64,000 bases of DNA from Trichosporon coremiiforme (GCA_039545355.1 BCJJ01000001.1:680570-744569); one strand, 5' to 3'. Numbered from the stretch's first letter, positions 21,511-34,205 are shown. Program-made: numbers and translations. The notes: generated from the sequence alone by a model not told the origin.

Positions 21511-22524
21511 GCTGAGCTGGTGAGCTTGGGGTGCGCCGAGGCGTAGATGTGTCTTGCTCTGAGGCGCTCAAGTGTGAGATGATAATGTCTGGGTAGCGTC
21601 TAATAGTGTCTAGGGCAGAGATTCGGGTGGCCACAACAAACGCCCGCTGACTATATACCGCGCTCGGTCTCCTCTCTCTCGCGCGCACCAAACATGGCCT
21701 CTGCTGCAGTCCAGCCATTCATGAAACGATGCATGAATGTCCGAAGAGAAAACCTGGCGCGGGTTGAACCGGCATCGCCAGGGTGGTGCACAGGGACCAA
21801 GACGAGATGGTTAGTCACCATCGCGCCGTCGTGCGCCTGGCGAGGGCCGCGAGGGCTGGGGAGGCCTGGCGGAGTGCCTTGGGCTCCTGGTACCTCCTGC
21901 CTCCTCCTGGTACCTCCTGGTACCTCCTTGACGCTCCTGGTACGCCCTGGTCGGACGGGTAATAGCGGAGTTTGACGCTTGCCTTGGATGGCCATGGCAT
22001 TCGTGCCCCTTCACACAGCCCGAACCACCCTAGAGCTCCTTACGAGCCACAACAAGCCGCCCCGACGCAGCCCCCCAACCGCCCCAAGACATGCCAGACA
22101 AAAGAACAGGCAGGAACGGAACATCACACTCGCGGGGTTCGGCACGAATCATGGAGCCGTTAGGAACAACTAGGAAGCAACATCATCTCGCATCAATCCA
22201 ACACGTCGTTGGTCGCGTCAGCGTGTCCAACTCGGGGTGCCGTCATGGGTCACGGCGCCAACGAGTGCGGGGCAAATGTCTGTGGACAATGGGCCGGCCA
22301 CCGACGCCACAAACTGTGTTCTACAATGTGCATACGGAACAAGTCGTCACTCATGTCTTGGGCCATGATAGCCGGACAAGGAACAGGAACATCGGATGCG
22401 CGGTGACTTGATAGCGGGCCTTGGTACTCGTCTGGCGTCTGGCCGCCTTAGTTCTCGGGCATGTGGCTCTTCCGGGACAGGATCGGAACAGCGAGCACCC
22501 CTCGCTGGTGACCAGAGACCTTCT
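21511..22524. other. Intergenic, UBE3D-like promoter to rhamnose mutarotase 3' end
   Basis: About 1 kb. It holds the promoter of the UBE3D-like gene (a TATATA-type sequence near 21653) and a short imperfect repeat at 21887-21952. No gene seen. Confidence 0.55.
21887..21952. repeat. Imperfect tandem repeat around GGTACCTCCT
   Basis: Five to six degenerate copies of a roughly 10-bp CTCCTGGTAC unit. Confidence 0.75.
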
Positions 22525-23529
22525 TCATCCTTCCATGCGGAAGACCTCTTCGCAGTCAGCCCACCACGGCCCCTCCTTGCTTCCCGTAGCACCTGGGACG
22601 AGACTCTCCTGCATCCCGTCCGTCAGCTCCCACCATCGCCGCGTCACGGGACAGTCCTTGATGGACGCCATGTCGGACTCAAAGTCGTCCCCGATGTATC
22701 TCATGTGAGCAATCAGGAGGTTCATCGGCTCAAAGAAGTTGATCGAGTAGTCTGATGTCAGCGACTGTCGCTTGGGTACGCTTTCTGAATAGCTGGCGCC
22801 CAAAACCGCAACGCCCCGGGAGCCGACGGCAGCCAGCAGTCCCGCTGACTCTGACTTACCGACAATATGCGCGCGACGCAGGGCGCCAAGAACCTCCGGC
22901 CACACCGTGGCATGTACCTGTGTGTCAGCGCCAGTGTCGGTGTCAGCCTTATGCGAGCCGATGCCGTTGGAAGCACGACCGCGCGGTATGCGTTTCTTAG
23001 AAAGCAGAGACACAGCCAGACGAGCCAGGACCCATCGCCCGGCCAGACTCGGAGTAAGCCACCTCTTGGCTGTCCCTTCTCCCCTTCCCGCTGGCGACAT
23101 CTTGCGAGAGCCACCGCATTCCACCCTGTTCCATCCCTCCTGCTCCCTCCTGCTTGCTCCTTATAAGGAGTCCGAGCGCAAGGTTGCTCAGACTCTTTGC
23201 GCTCGCGCGTCCAATGTCGTGCGTTCCATATCACCATTCCTGACTCGACACTGGACTCCCCGGGCCGAGATCTTGCTTGTGTGCATGGGACGCAGGGGTT
23301 GTGTTCCGGATGTCGCACAGTCGGGGACTCGGGTGGTCTCTCAATTGCAACGTGACGGATATCACGCGTCCGGATCAGAGCAAACGCAGGAGCAGTATGA
23401 TCAGACTGCAAAGCGACTCACCCTCTTGTACTCGTCCAGGCGGTCGGGGCGAACCTTGATGACCTGGCAGATACGGCGACCCTGGTCTGTCGTCGGGAGC
23501 TGTGGTGGGGGCAGGTACGCGGCGCTCAT
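22525..23529 (-). CDS. L-rhamnose mutarotase (RhaM family)
   Basis: Interconverts alpha and beta anomers of L-rhamnose (EC 5.1.3.32) in the cytosol. Exons 23422-23529, 22860-22917 and 22525-22751 give 130 residues; the bacterial enzyme is about 104. The family core is clear: RICQVIKVRPDRLDEYKR with the catalytic Tyr at 34, VHATVWPEV with the catalytic His at 38, a central strand (PMNLLIAHMRYIGDD), and RRWWELTDGMQ with the paired Trp at 95-96. The join between exons 1 and 2 restores the family's YKRxHxxxWPE block without loss. Odd: the first intron is 504 nt, roughly ten times the local norm. No other rhamnose-pathway gene is in the window, so there is no catabolic cluster here. Confidence 0.9.
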
Positions 23530-24089
23530 GATGAGTGAGTGATGATGTTGATCTGATCTTGATCTCGCTCGCTCGCTCGCACCTTGACTCGGCATATTCT
23601 TTCTTCCCGTCCATCGTAATTCATCCCGGTCCGACGGGGACGGGGCCGACATCCCGGCATCTTCGTCGCATATCTCCAAGTCCTCGCCTACTCGTCACTC
23701 ACCAGACACGGTGCAGCGAGATGCATGCCACTGCAACCCAGTGGCTGGCATGTCATTGCCTGCATACTGTCGCTCGTTCCTCGACGATCCTGGGGCCGAG
23801 TTACCATGCATTCCGCTCCCTGCTCTCTGCTCCCTGCTCCCTCCATGCTCCCTTGTCGTCGACTTTGGCCCCTGTTTCATGCATGAAGCACACTGTCGAG
23901 CGCAGCCGAGGTGGTTGTAGCCATGCAGCCGTCAAGGCTGGCGGCATTTAGCCTCCGTCGCAGTCGCCACCGGATGGACGTTGCACCGCACCGCACGAGA
24001 CGATGTGGAGGTCAGTCCAGTCGTGACCACACTCGTCACCGTTTCCCAACTTTCCACCCGCACGAACCCAGCTGCAACTCGTTACTTCC
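23530..24089. other. Divergent promoter region, rhamnose mutarotase / UNC80-like gene
   Basis: 560 bases. It includes a CTCG tetranucleotide run at about 23564-23580 just upstream of the mutarotase start and a pyrimidine-rich stretch near 23815-23870. No gene seen. Confidence 0.5.
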
Positions 24090-27000
24090 ATGGCGCCCGC
24101 CGCCTCGACAAACGGTGCGGCGCCAACCCGCAGCAGCCAAGACGATCCAGCGAATCTCGACGGCGGCATCCCCAACTCTAGAACAAAGGGCCGCCTCAGC
24201 GAAGCTTCAGAAGAACTACGATCCGCCCTCGACGCCGTACTCGAATCCGAAGACGGCTTCACCGTCAGCCCGGTCGCGTCCGTCGACCATCATGGCGATC
24301 CCGGCCATCCCGGCCATCCCGGCGCTCCGATCTCGTTCCAGCCGCTGAAACCGCCGGGAGCTTTGGCTTCCTCCAAGGCACCACCCGATGCTTCTTCCAC
24401 CACCAGGGGAGGGCGCGCTAACGGCGAGTCCCGCAGTACGAGTAGCACAGACGTCGACCTCTTGGACCACGTTGACGCGGCGCTCAACGGACTGAACGGA
24501 CCGGCACGCCTCACGACGAACCCCAACGTGTCCCAGAACTCCTTCCGCGCCATGGGCGAGGGGCTCCCGCCAAGCACTGGGGCGCCGTTGAACACGCTAC
24601 CGGAGGATGCTTTGGAGAACAGCTCACCGGCACCAGTGTACCACAGCCTGCAGGGCTCGGAGCAGAGTCTGGGACGGTATGACTCGGACAGCGCCAGCTC
24701 CGCGACGGCATCGAGCACGTTGAAGCTGGGTAAGTTTGCGGATAGCGTCGAAACGCTGTCTCAGACACCTCGCACCGCGACCCCGGCGTCCATGCGACCA
24801 TCAGCCTCCACCTCAGCGTCCGACTCGACGGTCAACGTGAATTACTCAACCGAAGAACTGTATACTGCGAGCGCCATGATGACCAAGGCGTCCGTCGACA
24901 CGTCCGGGAAGGGGCCAGCGTCAGAGAAGCCGCAGCTCCCCCGATTGTCGGTGATCACCGACGTCGCCAACGCCCCAACTGTCCAAGAAGTCTCACCGGG
25001 TAAGGCCCACTGGGAACAGGTCAAACAGCACGTCCTCGCCGCGCCAACTCCGCTTAATGAGCGTATGGCACGGCAACCGAAACCCCAGCCGAAGGGCAAG
25101 CTTGCCTTCGTGACCAAGGCGGCGGGCATGGCCGCGAGCCGTCTTGGCTTGCGGTCCGCCGTCGAGTCCGTCATGGGTTTGAACCACACGCCAGCAGAGC
25201 AGATGTCGTGGGACACGCTCGGCGTCGCGCTGAACGACCAGGAGCGCGAGGAGGCCTCGCGCCAGCGTAGGCGCTTCGCGCGCGACATCCGCATCTGCCT
25301 CGACCAATGTGCGTACGAGGAGAGCTGTCGGCGCCTGCGCCGCATGGCCGGCAAGAACCAGACGCCCGGCCCAACGCCGAACGGCACGATGCGCGCGCAC
25401 TCGACACACCATTTCCGCACCGGCTACAGCGCGCAGTCGACTCACCGCACCGACATCGACGACGGCGTGTCCGCCTTCGCCCCCTTCCTGATGGAGCTGC
25501 ACCGGCACCTCCCCGATGCGCGCGCGAAGCGCGTCTGGTCGCGCACCTGTCCCCATCATTCCGCCATTCTCGCTGAGCTTGGCGTCACGTTCATCCCCGA
25601 CGCGAGTTCGACGGACGGCGAGCGCGCCCAAGCCCTCGAGGTGTTCGGCACCGTGGTCCGCAACTGGGCCACGGACAGTACGGACGAGGAGCTGGCACGG
25701 TGGCTGTGGCTCTGTCGCGCGCTTGTGATCGATGACCGCGTGCTGCGCGGACGGGGTCTGCCCTTGCTCGTCGACCTGCTGCACGCCAACCCCGCGCTGC
25801 CTAAGGCTTCGTACGCACCCTCGACCGCGTTCGACTTTGAGAGTATCACGATCGCGCTCCTCGCGCTCCTGCATGCGCTGGAGAGCACGCCCGTCCGTGC
25901 CGAGGATCAAGTGCAGATGGCAGCCGGGTTATTGACCGACCTCGCAGCGGGTGAGGTCATCCACATCTCGGTCGAGAGTCTGATGGACCTGCTACCCGGC
26001 CTCGAGATTGAGAAAGTCAACTCTGGTATTGAACATGAAATGCTGTGGCTCGCTGTTGGCCGTGCTATCAACACGGAACTCGAGCTCGGCGACTGGCTCC
26101 TGCGTGATCGCGGCGCCGTCCTTGACGTGAGTTTCCCTATTGCCGTAAAACTGACGCACAGCGCTACCTTCCTCCACTTCTCAGCGAGAAGGCGTCCGTC
26201 GCGATGCAAAGCCTGCGCGCGCTCGCTGCTGTCGAGTTCTTCAACTCGTTCTCGGTCGTTGTCAAGGGACACGATGACGAGGTCCTCGTCCCGAGCGTCG
26301 TGTACTGGGGTGACCTGCTGTTTGAGCAGGTCCGCGGCGTGGAGTACAAAAGGGACATGATCGCGGCGTGCTACCTCTCCCTCCTGCTCGACATCGAGAT
26401 CAAGAGCCACCAGCGCCGGACGGAGGATCCCTTCGGCCCCGCGTCTCAGGCGTTCAGCGACAACCACGCGCGCTTGGTTCATCTACTCGAGAGTGCCCCG
26501 AAGGTCGTCGTCGACGAGGCTGCCGCGCGTGTAATCGCGACGACGCCGCTGGCCGTCGTGCAATTCGCGCTGCGCAAGTTCCTCGACGGCGACCTTGTCA
26601 AGGCTGGCCGCGCGGCAGTCCCGCACGTCCTGAAGCGGCTGAAGGCTACTGATGCCTCTGACCCCGCACTCGTCACCTTCCTGAACTGGCTCGCGTCCCG
26701 TCACCCGCAGCTCTTCTACAAGCCGCTCTTCTCGACCGCCGCCGCGACGCACAAGGCGTCGCTCGCCGGCCCCCTCCAGGTCGTCATCAACCTGCAGCGC
26801 ATTGTCGGTCCGGATAGATTCTGGACGCACGCGGACCCGCAGATGGTCATGGTCGTGCTCGTCGGTAACGTGTCCCTCCAGCCAGCTAAGGGGAAGGGCA
26901 CGGCCAAGTCTGAGGACCTGCCGACTGTCAACGTCAAGCTGGGTCGGTATGCGGTGCTCATCGAGCTGATTTTGGCGCTGATGGCGCGCAAGCTCCCATC

Positions 27001-30000
27001 GAGCTCAGCGATGAAGGGCTTCCTGACACAGCTCGAGACGAAGCTCGCAGTGGTGCTCGAGATGGAGGAAGCTGGCGGACCGCACCCGCAGGGATACCTT
27101 GCGCTGTTGTGCCAGCTGTTCGAGCGCCTGCGCCTCGCGTCCGCCTGGGTCAAGCGCACCATTGCGACGCGGTTGCTGGTGAAGTGGTTCACGGGTGGCA
27201 AGGACGTGCTTCACCCGACAATCGGCAGTGCGGCAGAAGGAACGCAGCTCCGCATCCTGCACTCGCTGTACACCACCGAATTTGCCGCGTTCGGCCCTGA
27301 GCGCCAGGACGTGCTGAATCGGACAGTCGAAAGGGCCATGTCGAGCGCGCTCGTCACAGTGCAAGCGAGCATGAGCAAGGACGACTGGTTATCTCTCTTG
27401 CCAGTGCTTTGGGCTCGGTACGGCGTGATTGGCCAACCGACGGAGCAGCTGACCTTCCTTCTGATGAAGTGTGCGGAGCAACTTCCCGAGGCGGTCCGCT
27501 CCATCGTCACGTGCGACCTCGAGAATCCCTCTTCGGCGAAACACCTCGAAGCGTTGCTCAAGCTCGCAACGCTGTACGGGTACCGGTACCAGGTGTTCAC
27601 ACAGCAGACGGTGACGGACAGCAAGCGCGGTCCTCTGTTCCGCTTCAACGCGCGCATCCTCGATTTCGTCATGGCCGAAATGGGCTCCAGCGTATGGGTC
27701 ACGCCGCGCGAGGCGCAGGATGCCCAGCTGCAGAAATACGGCCGCTCCCTGCCCCTTGAGCTGAGGCAGAGACTCTGGGACCTGGGCTGGAACGAGGACT
27801 CGCAGCTCACGATCCACGACTATGAGCGCGTCCCCGTCACCCTCCTCCCTGCCGAGAGCTACGCCGAGTCGACGAATCTCGAACGCTCCAGCAGCGGCGG
27901 TCAAGAGGCGCCGAAACGATCCAAGTCGCTGCGCGCCGTGAAATCGCGTGGAGGTACGGTGCACCGCGCCGTCTTGCCGCCTATCATTGGCAGGCTCGTC
28001 AATGATCAGGCGCGCATGTTCATCAACTTTGAGGATTCGCTCGTCGTCGTGTCGAGTGAGGAACTTGTGCGGATGTTTGAGCGCGAGGACCCGGGTCACT
28101 TTGCGCGCGCCTTCACCGAGAATCTGCAGAGCGAGTTCGACAAGGCGCTCCGGCGCGTGAACAGCGTCATCCAGGCCCCGACGCCTAGCTACGCGTACAC
28201 GGCCCTTAACGCAATCGCAGGCTACCTGAAGCTGAACGTGAAGGACAACGCCGAGTTTGCGCACTGGCCCGTGCTCCTCGGCACGTTGTCGCGCATCGTG
28301 CCGCATGTCTCCGAGCTGTCACTGCGCGACGTGCGTAAGACGAAGAGCGAGGCGGCCCTCCTCCCCGCATCGATCTATGACGACGACGCAGGCGCGTTCC
28401 GCATCCACCAGCCGTGGCGCAACGCCTACCTCGACGTGCAGACGGGACAGCTGGTGCTGCTCGAGTCTATCCTGCGCTCGAATCCGCGCGACGTGTACCT
28501 CGTAAAGAAGATGCTGTTCAACCTGCAAGTGCAGGCGTCCTTCCGGCATTTCCCGTTTGCACGCGCGTGGCTGCTGTTGGTAGTGCAAATGTTCCGCTGC
28601 CTGAACGCAAACTACAACGACCGCGCCGAGCTCCGCCATTTCGTCCGCAACATCACCCAGGTCGTCGCTTTGCACGGCGCATCGGACATCATCATGATGG
28701 GCCAGGCCATGGTCGCGCTGTCGCTGTGCGGCGCGCGCTTCCGCCGCGCCTTTGGCAGCATTGGCTTTGTCGACCTCATGCGCCAGCTCTACGTTCTCTA
28801 CGTCTACGGCACGCCGGGTATCCGCGACTGCATAGAGTATGCGTGCCGCTCCTTCTACCGCATCCACCAGGACACGTTTATCTACCAGACTTTCTTGGCG
28901 ATTTGCGAGAGCCCCTTCGACCCCGAGGCGGCGTACCAGCTGCTCTCTTGTTTGTCCGTGCCGAACGGGCCTGCATCAGGCGTTGCCTCGGGCATCCGCG
29001 GCTTGAACGACGCGTACGAGCTCGAAGCGCTTGTGCAGATGATCAGCGCGGGCCCCGAGATCACATTGGCCGAAATCAGGACCTCTGTTGCGGAACGCCA
29101 AGCGCAAAAGGCAGCCAACATTGACCTGGAGCCGATCCTCTTCCCGCAAGCGAACATTGTGCGCTTCCTCGTAACAGTGATCGCATTCAATGCCGCCTCC
29201 CCCCGTGCGATCAAGTTCCTGAGGCTCTTCACGCTCCTCGTCCCGAGCATGATGAAGGACGATGACGAGCGCACGCGTGAGCTCCTGCGCGAGGGCATCG
29301 ACGCGCTCGGCAAGTTCATCAACACGAAGTGCGCGACTACGGACGAAAGCATCCTCCTCCGCTTCGAGCCGGGCGAGGACGCCGGCGAACCGGACTGGAC
29401 AGCCGCTTATCAGGAGTACGTCGCGCTTGTTGACGCGTACGCGACGGCCGGCGGAGTTTTGCCAGGTACAGCTACTCGGCGCCTGTTGGAGATCATCAAC
29501 AGTCTGTTAAGCGCCAGTCCGCGTGGTACGCCCGCCGTGTCGAGCATCCTGGGCAGTTTGGCAAGAGCAAGTCTGAAGAGCAAGGACCCCTACGCGTTCA
29601 TGAAGCACATTGTGCCGCTGTATCGCCAGCACATTGGCACGGTCGACTTCAGCACTGTGCTCGACGCGCTTGCCGCCCACATCAGGGCTGTGTCCGAGGG
29701 AGGCGGGGCCGAGCTCTCCGCCGAGATGACAGCGCTAGTGGCGTACGAGTACGTTGAGCCCGCTTTGCGAATGCTCGCGCTAGCCTCCGAGGCGTCACTC
29801 GCGTTCATCGTGCCCATGCGCCATTCTGCCATCGAACTTTTGTCTGCGGCGGTGTTTTTGCGGGGGTGCGACGCGCTCAGCGTCCTCGAGCGTGTGTCCA
29901 TGTCGCCAGGTCTGCTGGCCGGCGTCGTGCTCCCGTTCGCCCTGGCTCTCGAGCGGCCCTCTACTGCAAGCGAAGAGGGGAGGAAGCGGTACGAGGCGAT

Positions 30001-31573
30001 CTGGCTGCGTCTCCTGCGTCTGGTCATCCATCCGGTTCTCGGGCGGCGTAAGGCGCGCACTAGTTCCCAGCCGCAGCTGCATGTCGCTGCCCTCCACGTC
30101 CTGGCGCTGCAGGTGATAAAGGTCATCGTGATCCGTGCCCCGGACGCCATTAGCTCCGTCACGGGCCTGTGGGCGCACGTCTCCGCCAGTGTTGCCGAGT
30201 GCATTCAAGAAGGCAGCGGCGCGTTCCACGGCAAGATTGGCCGCAAGCCAAGAGTGGTAGACTGGATGATGTGGTCCACGTTTGAGCTGCTGTGTCTCTT
30301 CCGCACACCGCTGAATGTGCCCCTCCGGCAGAAGGTGCAGGCGACTCTAGCGGGTATGCACGGCTCCCAGGGTTCTAGGCCTAATTCGGCGTCGTCACAT
30401 GGAAGCGATAACTGGAGTCCGCGCTCGCCGCGTCTCCGATACGCTAGCCCGGCGAGATCACTCAGTGGCCTGGCACGCAGGCCGAGCGCAAGAGTGCCCT
30501 CCATGTCGCTCTCGTCACGCACCCCAAGCTCAACGGGCACGCCGAACCCGGCGCCTGGTTTACTCCGTCCTCGCCTCAGTCGGATCCAATCCATCAGCTC
30601 CCCCTCGCAGTTGTTCCCCTTCTCGCCCCTGACACCGCCGAGTCCGACCGGCCACAGTCCGCCAGGTTCGCCAACCCGCCCCTCCTTCGCCACAATCAGC
30701 GAACAACGTTCCGCCGCCGCCGGCCCTGGTAGCCCGTTATTCGACGCCTTCGCCTCCGCCCCTACGCCGGGCATCGGCCTTCCAACCCCTCAGCAGGGCA
30801 AGGGCTACAAGCGCTTCACGAGTGACCAACCGCTAAGGGGGAGCGAGAAAGGTGCCATCCTGCACTTGTTAGGACCTGCGAGCCAAGTCGCTGGCGCGGC
30901 AGGCACTGGATGGGCCCTCTCCAGGCCAACGAGGGGGGGCAACGAAGCGCTCCTCATGCCCCTGAGTAGTGCTGAGATTGTGGTGGCCGTCAACCGTGCT
31001 GTGTCGACGTGCCAAGCTGTCTACGGATACGCTGAGGGCGAAGTTCGGCCCTGGAGCGTGAGCGACGCCCTGCTCGTTATTTCCGAGCAGACGAGAGTTC
31101 TCGTCGAGAACGAGTTCGGGCGCGTGTTCCGCCCCTCCGCGCCGAGTGGTGCAGAGGGCGAACTGGGCCGGATCGCGAGTGCCATTGACGCAGACAGGGA
31201 GAGAGAGAAGGAACTCGAGTCTGAGGACGAGAAGGGATTTTTCGTCCCTTCTACTGAGGAGGGGTACCGCAATTCCTTCGAGTCTGGACGAGCAGGACTC
31301 AATGGAGGAGGCGTCGGTGGAGTCGGAGGAGGAGTCAACGGAGGAGGACGAGAAGGCAGGGGAGCCGGCGGCCACAGGCAACAGCCCAGCGTCACGCTCA
31401 GTGTTGGGGATGAGGCGCACTCTGTCCCCTCGCTCTTGCTCACGCCTACTGTACCAAGTCCGAGGAGTAGCCAGACGCAGTTCACGATCCCGTCACCCAT
31501 CGACAGTCCCGTTGGCCCATCGGGGTATTTCCCCCCGTCACCGACGTCGATCCACCCGTACCAAGAGCTTTAG
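24090..31573 (+). CDS. Giant helical-repeat protein, tentatively UNC80-like
   Basis: Exons 24090-26126 and 26162-31573 (intron 35 nt, GTGAGT ... CTGAC ... CAG) give 2482 residues. Residues 1 to about 290 are Ser/Thr-rich and probably disordered. From about 370 to 2080 the protein is a continuous run of amphipathic helices of HEAT/armadillo type. From about 2080 to the end it is again Ser/Pro-rich with a Gly-rich stretch. A well-ordered block near 1420-1560 (HQPWRNAYLDVQTGQLVLLE, then VQASFRHFPFARAWLLLV) looks most like the UNC80 family. Animal UNC80 is an accessory subunit of the NALCN channel, a relative of the fungal calcium channel Cch1. The assignment rests on overall size, architecture and my recollection of that block. 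Furry/Mor2, Dop1 and Mon2 are other giant helical-repeat families that I consider less likely. Confidence 0.55.
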
Positions 31574-31637
31574 TTGTATCATATTGTTCAAACTTCACAT
31601 AATTACGAGTTACGTTCAATCACATGTCATTAGGTCA

Positions 31638-33785
31638 CTAGGCATAGTACAGAGCGTGCTGCCGCCGCGAACGGCTGGCTAAGGGAGACATGGCTACAGG
31701 AAACGAGGCGAGCGGCGCGGTTGCGCGCTGGGGTCGGGCGTCGTGGGGCGGAGTGTCAGGTCTTGCTTCAGCGACGACGGCCAGCGTGGCGTTCTCACCT
31801 TTGAACTTTTTGATGGGCGGTGAGAGCGGCTTGCGGTTCCTGGGGTTAGCTCCACGGGACGATCTTAGCTTACAGGCTGGTCTTGGCCACGAACGCGCGG
31901 CGAATGGGCACGTTCTCCTTGTCGCTCTGCGGGCTGTGGCGTGGCGGCGTTTTCATCGGCGTGCGGGGGGTCTGAAGTCAGCTGTGAACACCGTAGCAAA
32001 GATCACCTTGACAGGCTGTCCGAGCTTGCGGCGACCACCACTGTCAGCCCGCTTCGCCTCGGTCGGCGACTTCTTGCTGGCGGCGGCAACGGCGACGATG
32101 CCGGTGGTCGCGGCCGTCTTGCGCGCTGGCGTGTCGGGGACGCCCTTACCTTTCATACCCTTTAGGCGACCTTTCTCGTGCAGAGGCGCGGGCTTGTACG
32201 GAGGCGGCGGAGTCTCAGGCGTTGTGACCGGAGTCATGGGCGTCTTCATATCCTTGCGCGAGGGCGGGGTCGTTACTTGCTTCGGCGTCGCAAGCCTGGG
32301 CACAGCCTTCGTAGGTGTCGCATACTTTCCAGGCGTGCCATTCTTCTTGGGCGCCTGGAACGTTAGCTCTCACAGCATTGCCGCTAGCTCACAGGTGACA
32401 GGTGGATTTCCTTCAAAGTCGGGATGGTCTTGTGCGCGCGGGACGGGACTGAGGTCAGTTACCACAAGCGTCGCACCAACTTACAGCTGCGCTTGCTCTC
32501 CGCGGGTAGCTTGGCTGTCTGGATGTCCTCCCACTCGAGCTCCATACCGCGCTCCCATTCGTACAGCATGTTCGCCCACCGCTGCTCCTAGCAGGGCGTC
32601 GGGCCGTAGAGCTTCCGCTCGATGCGGTGCGTCGTCTCGCACAGGAAGAACTGGTGCTGGACGTATGCCATGAAGCACACACCGTGCAGGACTCCGGGCG
32701 ATACAGGGCGCGGCACTTTGGCCTTGAGGCGGAGAGGGGGAAGCTTCAGCGGCGCCAGGTCGGGCCGCGTGTCGGCAAAGTAGGGGTGTTCGAGGATGCG
32801 CGGAATCTGCCGTCAGCTCTGTGCGGCTTGCGATAGCTCACAGTCCAGCGCTTGCTTGGGTTGTGCTCGAGCATGCCCATGATAACCTCGCCGCGGCTGC
32901 CGGGTATCCTGTCTTCCTTGGTCCACCTCCAGCGAGGAGTACCAGCCGCGATTCTCATCCTGCCGAGGTCCGAGTCGCCGTCAGTGCCGTCGAGGTAGGG
33001 GTGGCCGAGGCCGAGCGCCTTCATCATGAGGATACCAGCGGACCAGACGTCGTTCGCCTTGGGGTCGTAGGGCTTGTCCTGCACGTCAGTTGACCTCGTC
33101 AATGCGCCAACTCACGGCAATCTTCTCCGGACACGAATAGTCGAAGGTGCCGCCAAGGCTCATGAGGTGCCCGCCATGGGGGAAGAACTGGCTGAAGCCA
33201 AAGTCGACGAGGACTGGCTCGATGCGCGTGCCACACTTCTCGACCATGATGTTGGCGCGCTTCAGGTCGTCGTGGCTAATGCCGACCTGGTGCATGGTGT
33301 GGAGTGTGTGCAGAAGCTTGGCGAAGAAGGGACGCAGGTGCGCCTCGTTCGGCATGCTGATGCTCGACAGTGACAACGTGTATAGGCGCATGAACATGTA
33401 TCTGCGGTCAGCTCCAGAAACCCTATCATAGCTCACGTCCAGCCGCCTTCCTCGAGCACGCCGACGAGCTCAACCACACCGGGCACCTTGGCACCGGCAA
33501 AGGCTTTCAGGATGATGACCTCCTTGTGCGCCTCGACGGCGTCGAGGGTCGCGTTCCAGTCTGCGGCAATGTTCGAGTCCCAGTGCAGCGCAGGCAGAAT
33601 TTTGCACGCAACCTGTTCCCGTGTCTGGACGTGAGTGGCGATTCGGACGTGTGCTGAAGTCAGCTTCGAAGATCCGTGGATGTGAGCTTACCGTAAGCCC
33701 CTCTACCAAGAGTATGTCCCAACTCCCAGGCCCCGATGCGTGTTAGACGGCCGCGAGGCGTGTCGTACGCGTCTATGAACGGCAT
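31638..33785 (-). CDS. Non-RD Ser/Thr protein kinase interrupted by an in-frame TAG
   Basis: Exons 33692-33785, 33437-33653, 33116-33401, 32842-33078, 32485-32806, 32393-32448, 32007-32354, 31874-31971 and 31638-31839. The kinase domain is complete: LGRGAYAHV loop, VACKIL lysine, ISHDDLKRANIMV catalytic loop, VDFGFSQF, YSCPEKI in place of APE, and DVWSAGI. The Arg of HRD is replaced by Asp, so this is a non-RD kinase. A TAG at 32588-32590 in exon 5 ends the protein at 350 residues. The frame continues (EQRWANMLYEWERG), and four more exons keep consistent splice sites and phases to a stop at 31638, for about 618 residues in all. The region past the TAG is basic, has many Ser/Thr-Pro sites and a KEN box (SDKENVP), typical of cell-cycle proteins. 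A CAG-to-TAG change would explain it. The family is not identified. The last exon limits are the least certain. Confidence 0.75.
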
Positions 33786-34205
33786 CGCGACGACCGGAGG
33801 GAAGGAGGGAAGGTGGCGAATATGGGTAGGAGGAAGGCTACCTGAGTCGAGGGGGTGATAGCGAGCTGTGGATATGTTGTGGTATCGAGCCGTGAACGCG
33901 GGTATGGGTCGTTCTGGGTCGTCAAGGTCGTATATGTATGTTTTGAGGAGACTGTGTTGATGTGAGTGGAGTGAGTGTTGTTGAAAGAGAGATGAAGGGA
34001 GGGAAGGTAGCCATATGGCACCCCGCGCCTCGCATGGTCTAGCTATCTAGCGCCGTTGCGACCTGAGCCTCGTCACCTCACCACGCGCAGCCCGCAGACC
34101 GCTCCATCCCTGCCCAGGCAAGAACGTTCAAGCACTTGCATTATACTGTTGACAACAAGATTTGATGCGTTCGATGCGTTCTAGATCTCTAAGCCCGCAC
34201 TCAGT
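33786..34205. other. Kinase promoter and 5' leader
   Basis: 420 bases between the kinase start and the end of the next minus-strand gene. On the minus strand the first 200 bases are CT/CA-rich, as in a leader. No gene seen. Confidence 0.5.

Noticed and set aside
21887..21952. Cluster of GGTACC-containing units as an operator
   Set aside because: A degenerate simple repeat with no known fungal binding site.
23125..23421. Coding continuation upstream of rhamnose mutarotase exon 2
   Set aside because: The frame is open but breaks the conserved YKRxHxxxWPE block; splicing restores it exactly.
31690..32673. 327-codon plus-strand frame at the kinase locus
   Set aside because: Opposite kinase exons that have correct splice signals and kinase motifs; the plus-strand product is low-complexity.
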